The notes under the pieces: generated by a model
What the model was told of the DNA's origin: nothing
Seen by the model: only the letters and a program-made list of their open reading frames with translations
Databases searched by the model: none
Translations under genes and position numbers: made by a program
DNA from: Paracoccus aminovorans
Lineage (GTDB): Bacteria; Pseudomonadota; Alphaproteobacteria; Rhodobacterales; Rhodobacteraceae
Direction of reading: 5' to 3'
Assembly (NCBI RefSeq): GCF_001546115.1
Contig: NZ_KQ955208.1
Span: 2,012,321 to 2,076,320 of the forward strand
Length of the DNA stretch: 64,000 bases
Part shown: one piece after another, positions 47,620 through 59,142 of the stretch
Position numbering within the stretch: position 1 is the stretch's first letter
Layout of the letters: each line of letters starts with the position of its first letter

Positions 47620-50586
47620 TTATCCACCGACCGTGATGGCTTCGCCGACCAGCGCCTCCTGCTCGGCCTTGTGGCGCGAAGCGAGGCCGGTCGCGGGCGA
47701 GGCCGAGGCGGCGCGGCCGACATAGCGCGCGCGGCCATGCGTGGCGCCGATGCGCGACAGCACCCATTCGATGTTCGGCTCGACGAAGCTCCAGCCGCCC
47801 ATGTTCTTGGGCTCTTCCTGACACCAGACCACCTCGGCGGTCTTGAACCGTTCCAGCTCCTTCGACATGGCCTGGGCCGGGAAGGGATAGAACTGTTCCA
47901 GCCGCAGGATATAGACGTCGTCGGCGCCGGCCGCATCGCGGGCCTGCAAGAGGTCGTAATAGACCTTGCCCGAGCAGACCACCACGCGGCGGATCTCATT
48001 GTCGGGCTTCAGGGTCAGCTGCGAATTGCCGCGCTCGGCATCGTCCCAGAGCACGCGGTGGAAGTTCGAGCCGGTGGTGAACTCCTCGGCCGTCGAGACC
48101 GCCAGCGGGTGGCGCAGCAGCGATTTCGGCGTCATCATCATCAGCGGCTTGCGGAACGGACGCTTCAGCTGCCGGCGCAGGATGTGGAAATAGTTCGCCG
48201 GCGTGGTGCAGTTCGCCACGATCCAGTTGTCCTCGGCCGACATCTGCAGCCAGCGCTCCAGCCGGGCCGAGCTGTGCTCCGGGCCCTGGCCTTCGTAGCC
48301 ATGCGGCATCAGCACCACCAGGCCCGACATGCGCAGCCATTTCTTCTCGCCCGAGTTGATGAACTGGTCGAACATGATCTGCGCGCCGTTGGCGAAATCG
48401 CCGAACTGGGCTTCCCACAGGGTCAGCGTGTTCGGCTCGGCCAGCGAATAGCCGTATTCGAAGCCCAGCACCGCATATTCCGACAGCATCGAGTCGGTGA
48501 CCTCATAGCGCGCCTGCCCGCCGCGGATGTGGTTCAGCGGATAGTAACGCTCTTCCGTGGCCTGGTCGATGAAGGCGGAATGGCGCTGCGAGAAGGTGCC
48601 GCGCGTCGAGTCCTGGCCCGACAGCCGCACCGGATGGCCCTCGACCAAGAGCGAGCCATAGGCCAGCGCCTCGCCCGTGGCCCAGTCGAAACCCTTGCCG
48701 GTCTCGAACATCTGCTTCTTGGCTTCCAGCAGCCGGCCGACGGTCTTGTGCAGCTCGAACCCGTCGGGCACGCGGGTCAGCGCGGTGCCGATCTCGGCCA
48801 TGGTCTCGGGGGCGATGCCGGTCTGGCCGGCGTTGTATTCCTCGCCCTCGGCGGCCAGGCCCGACCACTTTCCGTCCAGCCAGTCGGCCTTGTTCGGCTT
48901 GAAGTTCTTGCCGACCTCGAACTCGTCGTTCAGATGCGCCTGGAAGGCGGCCTTCATTTCCTCGATCTCGCCCTCGGGCACCAGCCCGTCGGCGACCAGC
49001 CGGTCGGTGTAAAGCTGCAAGGTGGTCTTGTGACCCTTGATGCTTTTATACATCGCCGGGTTGGTGAACATCGGCTCGTCGCCTTCGTTGTGACCGAAGC
49101 GGCGATAGCAGAAAATGTCGATGACCACGTCCTTGTGGAATTTCTGCCGGAACTCGGTCGCCACGCGGGCGGCATGCACCACCGCCTCGGGGTCGTCGCC
49201 GTTGACGTGGAAGATCGGCGCCTCGACCATCAGCGCGATGTCGGTCGGATAGGGCGAGGTGCGGCTGAAATGCGGCGCCGTGGTAAAGCCGATCTGGTTG
49301 TTCACCACGATATGGATGGTGCCGCCGGTGCGGTGGCCGCGGATGCCCGAAAGCTGGAAGCATTCCGCGACGATGCCCTGGCCGGCGAAGGCCGCGTCGC
49401 CATGCAAGAGGATCGGCAGCACGGCCGAGCGATGCGCCTGGTCCGACAGCTGGTCCTGCTTGGCGCGGACCTTGCCCAGCACCACCGGGTTCACCGCCTC
49501 GAGGTGGCTGGGGTTCGCGGTCAGCGACAGGTGCACGGTATTGTCGTCGAAGGTGCGGTCCGAGCTGGCGCCGAGGTGGTATTTCACGTCGCCCGAGCCG
49601 TCCACGTCCTCGGGCTTGTAGCTGCCGCCCTGGAATTCGTGGAAGATGGCGCGATAGGGCTTGTTCAGCACATTGGCCAGAACCGACAGCCGGCCGCGGT
49701 GCGGCATGCCGAAGACCACCTCCTTGACGCCAAGCGCGCCGCCGCGCTTGATGATCTGCTCCATGGCCGGGATCAGCGCCTCGCCGCCGTCAAGGCCGAA
49801 GCGCTTGGTGCCCATGTATTTGACATGCAGGAACTTCTCGAAGCCCTCGGCCTCGACCAGCTTGTTGAGGATGGCGCGGCGGCCTTCGCGGGTGAAGGCG
49901 ATTTCCTTGCCGTAGCCCTCGATGCGTTCCTTCAGCCAGGCGGCCTGCTCGGGGTCCGAGATATGCATGAACTGCAGCGCGAAGGTGCCGCAATAGGTGC
50001 GCCGCATCAGGTCGGTGATCTGCCGGACCGAGGCGATCTGCATGCCCAGCACATTGTCGATGAAGATCGGCCGGTCCAGGTCGGCGTCCGAGAAGCCGTA
50101 GGTCTTGGGGTCCAGCTCGCCATCGCCGGGGACCTCGCGCATGCCGAGCGGATCCAGGTCGGCATGCAGATGGCCGCGGATGCGGAAGGCGCGGATCAGC
50201 ATGATGGCGCGCACGCTGTCCAGCACCGCGCGCTTCAGCTGCTCGTCGGTCAGGCTGACGCCCTTTTCGCCGGCCTTGGCGGCGATCTTGTCCAGCGCGG
50301 CCTTGGCCTCGGACTTGGACGACATCGGCCATTCGCCGGTCAGCGCCGAGGTCAGCTCGTCCGACGGCATCGGCGGCCAGTCGCGGCGTTGCCAGCTTGC
50401 GCCCTTGGCCTCGCGCGTGACGGTGGCTTCCTCGTCGCCGAGGCTGCGGAAGAAGGCGTCCCAAGCCTGATCGACCGCCGCCGGATCCTGGGCCCAGCGG
50501 CCATAGAGCTGCTCGACATAGGCGGCGTTATGGCCTTGCAGGAAACTGGAATCGTGGAAGGCCGAGTTGGGAGATTGATCGTTCAT
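47620..50586 (-). CDS. sucA: 2-oxoglutarate dehydrogenase E1
   Basis: A 988-residue thiamin-diphosphate enzyme that decarboxylates 2-oxoglutarate and passes the succinyl group to SucB. Recognised by the E1o N-terminus ([23 protein letters not shown]), [14 protein letters not shown], the diphosphate site [15 protein letters not shown]...[10 protein letters not shown], and the C-terminal pyrimidine domain with [15 protein letters not shown] [12 protein letters not shown] and [24 protein letters not shown] 50586 has CCGGAGGCAATGCC upstream. A glycosyltransferase gene ends only 20 bp before it. Confidence 0.97.
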   Translation of the reverse strand: MNDQSPNSAFHDSSFLQGHNAAYVEQLYGRWAQDPAAVDQAWDAFFRSLGDEEATVTREAKGASWQRRDWPPMPSDELTSALTGEWPMSSKSEAKAALDKIAAKAGEKGVSLTDEQLKRAVLDSVRAIMLIRAFRIRGHLHADLDPLGMREVPGDGELDPKTYGFSDADLDRPIFIDNVLGMQIASVRQITDLMRRTYCGTFALQFMHISDPEQAAWLKERIEGYGKEIAFTREGRRAILNKLVEAEGFEKFLHVKYMGTKRFGLDGGEALIPAMEQIIKRGGALGVKEVVFGMPHRGRLSVLANVLNKPYRAIFHEFQGGSYKPEDVDGSGDVKYHLGASSDRTFDDNTVHLSLTANPSHLEAVNPVVLGKVRAKQDQLSDQAHRSAVLPILLHGDAAFAGQGIVAECFQLSGIRGHRTGGTIHIVVNNQIGFTTAPHFSRTSPYPTDIALMVEAPIFHVNGDDPEAVVHAARVATEFRQKFHKDVVIDIFCYRRFGHNEGDEPMFTNPAMYKSIKGHKTTLQLYTDRLVADGLVPEGEIEEMKAAFQAHLNDEFEVGKNFKPNKADWLDGKWSGLAAEGEEYNAGQTGIAPETMAEIGTALTRVPDGFELHKTVGRLLEAKKQMFETGKGFDWATGEALAYGSLLVEGHPVRLSGQDSTRGTFSQRHSAFIDQATEERYYPLNHIRGGQARYEVTDSMLSEYAVLGFEYGYSLAEPNTLTLWEAQFGDFANGAQIMFDQFINSGEKKWLRMSGLVVLMPHGYEGQGPEHSSARLERWLQMSAEDNWIVANCTTPANYFHILRRQLKRPFRKPLMMMTPKSLLRHPLAVSTAEEFTTGSNFHRVLWDDAERGNSQLTLKPDNEIRRVVVCSGKVYYDLLQARDAAGADDVYILRLEQFYPFPAQAMSKELERFKTAEVVWCQEEPKNMGGWSFVEPNIEWVLSRIGATHGRARYVGRAASASPATGLASRHKAEQEALVGEAITVGG

Positions 50587-50606
50587 GGCATTGCCTCCGG
50601 GAAATC

Positions 50607-51746
50607 CTATCGGTTGGCACCCTGGTCCAGGGCGTCCTTGGTCTTGTGGCCGTGGCTGGCCCGCGTGCCGGCCATCAGCGTTGTCTGTCGATCCTGGTAC
50701 CATTGCGGCAGGCCGGCGCGCGGCTGGCGCAGCAGGGCCGGAAGTTGCCGCCCGGCCAGCAGGGCGCCGCGCAGCTGCGGCAGATCCCAGCGCCCGCCCG
50801 CCAGGTCCTTGGGCAGCTCGGCCAGCACCATGCGCAGATACCACAGCGCATAGCGGGCGAAATCGCGCCCCTGCCGGTCCGAATTGCGGCGGATGAAATA
50901 GGCGATGTTCAGAAGCGCCAGGGCGGTATTCACCCGGCGCCGGTCGCGGCCGGCCGCCGCCTCCAGGTGATGGATCGGCGCGTCGGGGGCAAAGGCCAGG
51001 ATCCCGTGCCGGCCGAAGCGATAGCTCGCGTCCAGATCCTCGCCGATGGCGCTGCCGACCAGCCCGTCGTCGAAGGGCTCGGCCAGCGCCACGGAACGGC
51101 GCAGGGTCAGGGCGAAGCCGGTGATGAAATCCACGCGCGCCAGCCCCTCGGGCAGGCCGGCGTCGCCGTGCCAGCGCCGCTCGGGCCGGTCGTAGCCGAC
51201 GAAGCGCTGGTCGGCCGGGATCATCAGCAGGTGGCGCAGCGCCAGGTCGAGGCCGCGCGAGCGCCGGTTCGCGACCAGGGCGCCGGCGCGGTTGGTCGCC
51301 TTGATCACGGCACCCGGCTGCGGCGCCCGGTCCAGCGGCGTGTTGCAGCAGGAGATCGCCACGATCCGGCCGCGGGCGTCGGCGCGGTAATGCGCCATGA
51401 TCCGCGCCGCCGCCTGGCGGTGCAGCATGGCGTCATCGTCGATCAGGAACAGGATGTCAGCGCCGGCCAGCGCGATGCCCTGGTTGCGCTGCGCGGTCAG
51501 CGACTTGCGATGGGCGGGCACATAGGTCAGCGGGCAGGGGCCGGTCTCGGCGATCACCGCCTCGACGCCGGCGCGGTTCTGCTGCCAGTCGTCGCTGGCA
51601 TCGACGATGACGATCTCGGCCGGTGGTTCGCTCGAGGTCAGCGCATGGCGCACGCAGTCGCAGAGCATGGCGCCGCGATTGTAGGTCGAGACGCACAGCG
51701 CCCAGCTTTCGGCGCGCTGCGGGTCGGGGGCAGGCGCGGGGGTCAT
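50607..51746 (-). CDS. Family 2 glycosyltransferase inside the suc cluster
   Basis: A 379-residue GT-A enzyme. ALCVSTYNRGAMLCDCVRHAL is the nucleotide-sugar binding start, VIVDASDD the first Asp pair, and LFLIDDDAMLHRQAA the DxD metal site. A GEDLDASYRFGRHG motif follows (E-D, catalytic base region). No signal or clear transmembrane anchor. Its acceptor is unknown. It sits between sucD and sucA in the same direction, 20 bp from sucA, and is functionally unrelated to them. Confidence 0.85.
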   Translation of the reverse strand: MTPAPAPDPQRAESWALCVSTYNRGAMLCDCVRHALTSSEPPAEIVIVDASDDWQQNRAGVEAVIAETGPCPLTYVPAHRKSLTAQRNQGIALAGADILFLIDDDAMLHRQAAARIMAHYRADARGRIVAISCCNTPLDRAPQPGAVIKATNRAGALVANRRSRGLDLALRHLLMIPADQRFVGYDRPERRWHGDAGLPEGLARVDFITGFALTLRRSVALAEPFDDGLVGSAIGEDLDASYRFGRHGILAFAPDAPIHHLEAAAGRDRRRVNTALALLNIAYFIRRNSDRQGRDFARYALWYLRMVLAELPKDLAGGRWDLPQLRGALLAGRQLPALLRQPRAGLPQWYQDRQTTLMAGTRASHGHKTKDALDQGANR

Positions 51747-51925
51747 CCTCGCCTCCCGCAGGGGACGGGCCGGGACGCCGCCGCGCGACAGGGCCGGGCC
51801 TGGGCGGGTCGAAAGGCGATCTGGCGACGGGGGCGGTCCACTCTGGCACCTGGCTTGGATGGTTTCGGCGCGGCCCCCGCAAGGTAGGCAGGGACCACGC
51901 CTAAGTCAAAAACCCTACGAAGACG

Positions 51926-52810
<885 letters not shown>

Positions 52811-52812
52811 GT

Positions 52813-53163
52813 TCAGCCTGCTCCTTCAGAATGGGTTTGCGCCGACGCGCGTCGCGTCCGGCGATGTCGCGAGATGAAATAGGCTGCCAGCGCCGGCCAA
52901 AGCGCCATGATCGGCATGATGACCATCGGCGCCCGGCTGCGCGTGACCAGCGGCGGGGTGATGCCGGTTTCGGCAAGGGCCAGCAGCCAGAACACGGCGG
53001 CGAGGATGACCAGCATCATCGCCAATCCCTGCGCCAGCCGCCAGACGCCCAGCAGGGCCGGCAAGCCCACCACCGCGACGGTCAGCAGGATCGAGATCAG
53101 CGACCAGACCGCGAAGAACAGCCCGGCCCAGAGAGCCAGAACCACGATGTTCGCGATCAGCAT
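52813..53163 (-). CDS. Small membrane protein between sucC and sucD
   Basis: A 116-residue protein with about four hydrophobic segments (3-26, 32-46, 50-66, 80-96) and a basic C-terminal tail ([11 protein letters not shown]). No family recognised. It starts 24 bp after the sucC stop and ends 2 bp before sucD, so it is translated in the suc operon. A role in the operon is not implied by sequence. Confidence 0.7.
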   Translation of the reverse strand: MLIANIVVLALWAGLFFAVWSLISILLTVAVVGLPALLGVWRLAQGLAMMLVILAAVFWLLALAETGITPPLVTRSRAPMVIMPIMALWPALAAYFISRHRRTRRASAQTHSEGAG

Positions 53164-53187
53164 GGCAAGATCCCGACATGGCGAGCC

Positions 53188-54381
53188 TTACCCCTTCACC
53201 GCCTTGACGATCTTCTGCGCCGCATCCGACAGATCATCCGCCGCGATCACGTTCAGGCCCGAATCGCTGATGATTTTCTTGCCCAGATCGACGTTGGTGC
53301 CTTCCAGGCGCACGACCAGCGGGACTTGCAACCCGACCTCTTTCACCGCGGCGATGATGCCCTCGGCGATGATGTCGCAGCGCATGATGCCGCCGAAGAT
53401 ATTGACCAGGATGCCCTTCACGTTCGGGTCCGAGGTGATGATCTTGAACGCCTCGGTGACCTTTTCCTTGGTGGCGCCGCCGCCGACGTCAAGGAAGTTC
53501 GCGGGCTCGGCCCCGAACAGCTTGATGATGTCCATGGTCGCCATGGCCAGGCCCGCGCCGTTCACCATGCAGCCGATCTCGCCGTCCAGCGCGATGTAGT
53601 TCAGGTCGAACTTCGAGGCGGCCAGTTCCTTGGGGTCTTCCTCAGTCTCGTCGCGCAGAGCCATGATGTCGGGCTGGCGATAAAGCGCGTTGTTGTCGAA
53701 GCCCATCTTGGCGTCCAGCGCCTTGAGATTGCCTTCCTTGGTCACGATCAGCGGGTTGATCTCCAGCATCTCCATGTCCTTCTCGATGAACATGCGATAC
53801 AGGTTGCGGATCAGCGCCACGCATTGCTTGACCTGGCCGCCGGTCAGACCTAGCGCGAAGGCCACGCGGCGGCCGTGGAAGTCCGAGAGCCCCGAGGCCG
53901 GATCGACCGAGAAGCTGACGATCTTTTCCGGGGTCGAGGCCGCGACTTCCTCGATGTCCATGCCGCCTTCGGTCGAGGCGACGAAGCTGACGCGCGAGGT
54001 CTGGCGGTCGACCAGCAGCGCCAGGTACAGCTCGCGCTCGATGTCGCTGCCGTCCTCGATATAGATGCGGTTGACCTGCTTGCCGGACTCGCCGGTCTGG
54101 TGCGTGACCAGGGTGCGGCCCAGCATCTGCCGGGTCAGTTCCTCGGCCTCGGCCACGGATTTCGCCAGGCGGACGCCGCCTTTTTCACCAGCGGCCGCTT
54201 CCTTGAAATGGCCCTTGCCGCGGCCGCCGGCGTGGATCTGCGCCTTGACGACCCAAAGCGGCCCGTCCAGCTCGCCCGCGGCGGATTTCGCCTCGTCGGC
54301 CTTGACGACGACGCGGCCGTCCGAGACCGGGGCGCCGTATTGGCGCAGCAGCGCCTTGGCCTGGTATTCGTGGATGTTCAT
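53188..54381 (-). CDS. sucC: Succinyl-CoA synthetase beta subunit
   Basis: A 397-residue ATP-grasp protein starting [19 protein letters not shown]. Mg-nucleotide residues occur in [23 protein letters not shown], and the C-terminal domain contains [36 protein letters not shown], the power helix region. First gene of the minus-strand sucC-X-sucD-GT-sucA-sucB run. The upstream region holds paired TGTGATCACA-type sites. Confidence 0.97.
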   Translation of the reverse strand: MNIHEYQAKALLRQYGAPVSDGRVVVKADEAKSAAGELDGPLWVVKAQIHAGGRGKGHFKEAAAGEKGGVRLAKSVAEAEELTRQMLGRTLVTHQTGESGKQVNRIYIEDGSDIERELYLALLVDRQTSRVSFVASTEGGMDIEEVAASTPEKIVSFSVDPASGLSDFHGRRVAFALGLTGGQVKQCVALIRNLYRMFIEKDMEMLEINPLIVTKEGNLKALDAKMGFDNNALYRQPDIMALRDETEEDPKELAASKFDLNYIALDGEIGCMVNGAGLAMATMDIIKLFGAEPANFLDVGGGATKEKVTEAFKIITSDPNVKGILVNIFGGIMRCDIIAEGIIAAVKEVGLQVPLVVRLEGTNVDLGKKIISDSGLNVIAADDLSDAAQKIVKAVKG

Positions 54382-54466
54382 CTGAGTTCCCCCGCATTAG
54401 TCGGTTGGCCGGGCTTGTGGCACATCCGCGCCGGCCTCCAAAGCACTATGCGCCGGGATTTGCAGA

Positions 54467-54489
54467 AAACCCGCCGCTTTTGCGGGTTT
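54467..54489 (-). terminator. Hairpin in the sucC upstream region (terminator or attenuator)
   Basis: Stem AAACCCGC/GCGGGTTT with a 7-nt loop; read on the minus strand it is followed by TTTTC. It lies between the paired operator sites and the sucC start and shares its edge with the first site. It could be an attenuator or a leftover terminator. Confidence 0.45.
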
Positions 54490-54521
54490 GTGATCACAGC
54501 CGTTCAGGCTGTGATCGCAAA
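54487..54521. promoter_or_regulatory. Twin TGTGATCACA-type operator upstream of sucC
   Basis: TGTGATCACA at 54489-54498 and TGTGATCGCA at 54510-54519 start 21 bp apart, two helical turns. Together they make a larger inverted repeat with 15-bp arms (one mismatch) and a 5-nt spacer. The same decamer pair with the same spacing is found upstream of sdhC. The site lies between divergent sucC (about 110 bp away) and the RTX gene. Confidence 0.65.
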
Positions 54522-54656
54522 AGCCCGAACCGTTACCGCAAGCAGGATCGGAGCGGTCGCGGTTGCCCCTGCGTCAACCTGCTTTTGCTTTGACTTTGCC
54601 GCTGCCGGCGCCAGAACTGACCGGGCGAAAATTTCTGGAAACGCAGGATTTGAAAC

Positions 54657-57116
54657 ATGGCGGATTATCCCACGAACGACAACGATACGTTGCGGGGCAC
54701 CGAATCGTCCGAGACGATCGACGGCCTGGCGGGCAATGACACGATCTATGGCTACGGCGGCAACGACACGCTGATCGGCGGCACGGGCGACGACGTCTTC
54801 GCGATCGGCGGCACCGGACCGGGCACGGATTTCTTCAACGGCGGAGACGGTAACGACCAGATCCGGCTCTATTCCGACCTGACGGTGTCGAGCCTGCTGC
54901 TGGATGCGGCGCATCTGTCCAGCACCGAGACGCTGAACTTCTATGGCTATGATATCGAGGGCACCGGCGGCAACGATGTCTTCGACATCAGCGGCATCAC
55001 CTATACCAGCAGCTATGACCGCATCTATATGAATGACGGCAACGACAGCTTTACCGGCTATCAGGGCAACGACAATGTCGATGGCGGCTCGGGCAATGAC
55101 ACGCTGCGCGGCGGGGCGGGCAACGACACGCTGATCGGCGGCTCGGGCGACGATTCGCTCGTTGGCGGCAGCGGCAGCGACGTGTTCTATATCGGCGGTA
55201 CCGATTTCGGCCGCGATACCTTTGCCGGCGGCGACGGCGCGGACGAGATCCGCATGGTCTCGGACGTGACGGTGTCGAGCCTGCAACTGACCTCGGCCAA
55301 TGTGCTCAGCACCGAGACGCTGAACTTCTATGGCTACGATATCGAAGGCACGGGCGGCGCGGACAATTTCAACATCAGCGGCATCACCTACGCCAGCAGC
55401 TACGGCCGCATCTATATGTATGACGGCAATGACAGCTTCATCGGCTATCAGGGCAACGACAATGTCGATGGCGGTTCGGGCAACGATACGCTGCGCGGCG
55501 GGGCGGGCAATGACACGCTGATCGGCGGCTCGGGCAACGATTCGCTGGAGGGTGGCAGCGGCAGCGACGTGTTCTATATCGGCGGCACGGAATTCGGTCG
55601 CGACGTCTTCAACGGCGGCGATGGCGCCGACGAGATCCGCATGGTCTCGGACGTGACGGTGTCGAGCCTGCAGCTGACCTCGGCCAACGTCCTCAGCACC
55701 GAGACGCTGAACTTCTATGGCTACGACATCGAAGGCACCGGCGGCGCGGACAGTTTCAACATCAGCGGCATCACCTACGCCAGCAGCTATGGCCGCATCT
55801 ATATGTATGACGGCAATGACGTATTCACCGGCTATCGCGGCAACGACAACGTGGATGGTGGTTCCGGCAATGACACGCTGAACGGCGGCGCCGGCAACGA
55901 CACCCTGATCGGCGGATCGGGCAACGACCGGCTGGTCGGGGATAGCGGCGACGACGTCTTCTATCTCTGGGGCACCGATATCGGCCAGGACACCTTTTTC
56001 GGGGGCGACGGCGGCGACCAGATCCGGCTGGTGGGCGATCTGACCGTCTCGCGCCTGATCCTGACGGCCGATACCGCCAAGAGCATCGAGACGCTGAACT
56101 TCTATGGCTATGACATCGAAGGCACCGGCGGCGCCGACGTCATCAACATCAGCGGCGTGGGTGGGGCCAGCAGCTATGACTGGATCGAGTTGAACGACGG
56201 CAACGACCTGTTCATCGGCCACCGCGGCGACGATTATGTGCGCGGCGGGGCGGGCAGCGACACGCTGAACGGCGGGGCGGGCAATGACCGGCTGGACGGC
56301 GGCGCCGGCGTCGACCTGGCCGCCTATGGCGCGGCGACCGGCGGCGTGAGGGTGAACCTGTCGCTGACCACGGCTCAGGTCATCGGCGGCGGGCAGGGCA
56401 CCGACACCCTGCTCAACATCGAGAACGTGGACGGTTCGGCCTTTGCCGATGTGCTGACCGGGAATGGCGCGGCCAACGTGCTGTTCGGCGCTGCGGGCAA
56501 CGACCTGCTTGTCGGCGGTGCAGGCAACGACGTGCTGAACGGCGGGTTGGGCGTCGATACCGCCGGCTATGGCGGTGCCAGCGCCGGGGTCACTGTCAAC
56601 CTGGCGTTGACTGCGGCGCAGTTCATCGGCGGCGGGCAGGGCTCCGACCGGCTGAACAGCATCGAGAACGTGAACGGCTCGAATTTCGCCGACCGGCTGC
56701 TGGGCAATGCCGCGAACAACGTGCTGAATGGCGCCGGCGGCAACGACCGGCTGGAAGGGCAGGGCGGCAACGACACGCTGAACGGTGGCATCGGCGCCGA
56801 TACCCTTCTGGGCGGGCTCGGCAACGACGTGCTGAACGGCGGCGTGGGCAACGACCTGCTGAACGGCGGCGCCGGGGCCGATGCCTTCGTCTTTGCCGTC
56901 AACAACGGCGCCGACCGCATTGCCGATTGGCAGGACGGCATCGACCGCATCCGCATCGTCTCGGGCAACTGGCAGGGTGAGCGTTACGACAGCTTCGACG
57001 ACCTCGACATCCGCCAGACCGGGGCAGGGGCGGAGGTCAGCTTCGGCGGCACCACCATCACGCTGGCCGGCGTGCAGGCCGGGGTGCTGAACGCCGGAGA
57101 TTTCGTCTTCGTCTGA
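54657..57116 (+). CDS. Large RTX calcium-binding protein, probably type I-secreted
   Basis: An 819-residue acidic protein made almost wholly of GGxGxDxLx nonapeptides alternating with a conserved spacer (STETLNFYGYDIEGTGG). Four units of 129 residues (387 bp) start at 54792, 55179, 55566 and 55953; units 2 and 3 are nearly identical in DNA. Then come two copies of a different module (VRVNLSLTTAQVIGGGQG, VTVNLALTAAQFIGGGQG) and a terminal domain ending in NAGDFVFV, typical of C-terminal type I secretion signals. No enzymatic domain and no N-terminal signal. No transporter genes are adjacent. It is on the opposite strand between mdh and sucC. ATG 54657 has CAGGA upstream. Confidence 0.88.
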   Translation: MADYPTNDNDTLRGTESSETIDGLAGNDTIYGYGGNDTLIGGTGDDVFAIGGTGPGTDFFNGGDGNDQIRLYSDLTVSSLLLDAAHLSSTETLNFYGYDIEGTGGNDVFDISGITYTSSYDRIYMNDGNDSFTGYQGNDNVDGGSGNDTLRGGAGNDTLIGGSGDDSLVGGSGSDVFYIGGTDFGRDTFAGGDGADEIRMVSDVTVSSLQLTSANVLSTETLNFYGYDIEGTGGADNFNISGITYASSYGRIYMYDGNDSFIGYQGNDNVDGGSGNDTLRGGAGNDTLIGGSGNDSLEGGSGSDVFYIGGTEFGRDVFNGGDGADEIRMVSDVTVSSLQLTSANVLSTETLNFYGYDIEGTGGADSFNISGITYASSYGRIYMYDGNDVFTGYRGNDNVDGGSGNDTLNGGAGNDTLIGGSGNDRLVGDSGDDVFYLWGTDIGQDTFFGGDGGDQIRLVGDLTVSRLILTADTAKSIETLNFYGYDIEGTGGADVINISGVGGASSYDWIELNDGNDLFIGHRGDDYVRGGAGSDTLNGGAGNDRLDGGAGVDLAAYGAATGGVRVNLSLTTAQVIGGGQGTDTLLNIENVDGSAFADVLTGNGAANVLFGAAGNDLLVGGAGNDVLNGGLGVDTAGYGGASAGVTVNLALTAAQFIGGGQGSDRLNSIENVNGSNFADRLLGNAANNVLNGAGGNDRLEGQGGNDTLNGGIGADTLLGGLGNDVLNGGVGNDLLNGGAGADAFVFAVNNGADRIADWQDGIDRIRIVSGNWQGERYDSFDDLDIRQTGAGAEVSFGGTTITLAGVQAGVLNAGDFVFV
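54792..56313 (+). repeat. Four tandem 387-bp coding repeats in the RTX gene
   Basis: Unit starts at 54792, 55179, 55566 and 55953 are exactly 387 bp apart; each begins with the codons for Asp-Val-Phe. The fourth is the most divergent and ends slightly short. Such near-identical tandem DNA can expand or contract by recombination. Confidence 0.85.
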
Positions 57117-57125
57117 GCCAAGAAA

Positions 57126-57154
57126 AAACCCCGCGGCTGCGTGCCGCGGGGTTT
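57126..57154. terminator. Bidirectional terminator between the RTX gene and mdh
   Basis: Stem AAACCCCGCGGC/GCCGCGGGGTTT (12 bp) with loop TGCGT, preceded by an A-run at 57123. It lies between convergent stops and can serve both genes. Confidence 0.85.
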
Positions 57155-57176
57155 CCCGTTTGCCGAAGGGCGCCGA

Positions 57177-58142
<966 letters not shown>

Positions 58143-58327
58143 TCAACCTCCGATTTCCATGATGGTTTCGCGGGGTGGGGTAGTCCCTTGGAATGGGAAT
58201 CGCAAGCCATCTTGGCGCGCGAGCAAGAAGATTGCGCGCTGTCAACCGCTAACATGCCGAAACGGTCCCCGGCGTTGCCAAGGTCGGCGGGCTGGCGTAA
58301 CCGGGACCGGGGATACCGGAGACGCGC

Positions 58328-59062
58328 ATGGATCTGCTGGGTTGGGTGCTGGCGGCGGTGGCCGCCTTTTCGATCGGCCTGGCCAAGGGCGGGCTGTCGA
58401 TGGTGGGCACGATCTCGGTGCCGCTGATGGCGCTGGTGATGTCGCCGGTGCAGGCGGCGGGGATCCTGCTGCCGGTCTATGTCGTCTCGGACATCGGCGG
58501 GCTGATCGCCTTTCGCCGCGATTTCGACGCGAGGGTGCTGGCGACGGTGGTGCCGGGCGCGATCACCGGCATCGGCCTGGGCTGGGCCACGGCGCATCTG
58601 GTCGACGACCGCCAGGTTGGCCTGATCGTCGGCGTGATCGGCATGGCCTTCGCGCTGAACGCCCTGCTGCGGCGCGGCGCGGGCGGGGCGGCGCGGGCGC
58701 CGGATCGGCTGCGCGGCGGGCTCTGGGGCACGGTCTCGGGCTATACCAGCTTTGTCAGCCATTCCGGCGCCGCGCCCTATCAGGTCTATGCCCAACCGCT
58801 GCACATGCCGCCGCTGACCTATGCCGGCACCACGACGATCTTCTTTGCCATCTGCAATGCGGTGAAGCTGATTCCCTATGCCATGCTGGGCCAGTTGTCG
58901 CTGCACAACCTGGCGATCTCGGCCGGGCTGATGCTGCCGGGCATCCTGGGCGTGCTGGCGGGGCTGTGGCTGGTCAGGCGCATGTCGCCGCAGGTTTTCT
59001 ATGGGTTCATCACCTGGGCGCTGATGATCGTTTCGGCAAAACTGATCTGGGACGGGCTCTGA
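58328..59062 (+). CDS. TauE/SafE-family sulfite/anion exporter
   Basis: A 244-residue inner-membrane protein with seven to eight hydrophobic segments in two halves. The opening LLGWVLAAVAAFSIGLAKGGLSMVGTI and the later GYTSFVSHSGAAPYQVYAQPL carry the Gly-rich loop signatures of the family, which exports sulfite, sulfoacetate or similar anions. It is divergent from mdh across a 188-bp gap that shows no clear regulatory motif. Substrate is not deducible. Confidence 0.9.
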   Translation: MDLLGWVLAAVAAFSIGLAKGGLSMVGTISVPLMALVMSPVQAAGILLPVYVVSDIGGLIAFRRDFDARVLATVVPGAITGIGLGWATAHLVDDRQVGLIVGVIGMAFALNALLRRGAGGAARAPDRLRGGLWGTVSGYTSFVSHSGAAPYQVYAQPLHMPPLTYAGTTTIFFAICNAVKLIPYAMLGQLSLHNLAISAGLMLPGILGVLAGLWLVRRMSPQVFYGFITWALMIVSAKLIWDGL

Positions 59063-59142
59063 CGCCGCGCTGCGGCAAAACAGCTCTTGCGATTCGGATC
59101 GTTTGCGGGCAGTTTCGCGCAAGATTATTACGCGAGGCGCCG

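Noticed and set aside
46540-50853. Very long plus-strand open frame opposite sucB and sucA
   Set aside because: High-GC shadow of real genes on the other strand; composition is Arg/Ala/His-rich with no recognisable domain, and it crosses the sucA-sucB boundary.
54792-56313. Tandem DNA repeats considered as CRISPR or satellite
   Set aside because: The period is 387 bp and fully in frame, giving RTX protein repeats; no short repeat-spacer pattern.
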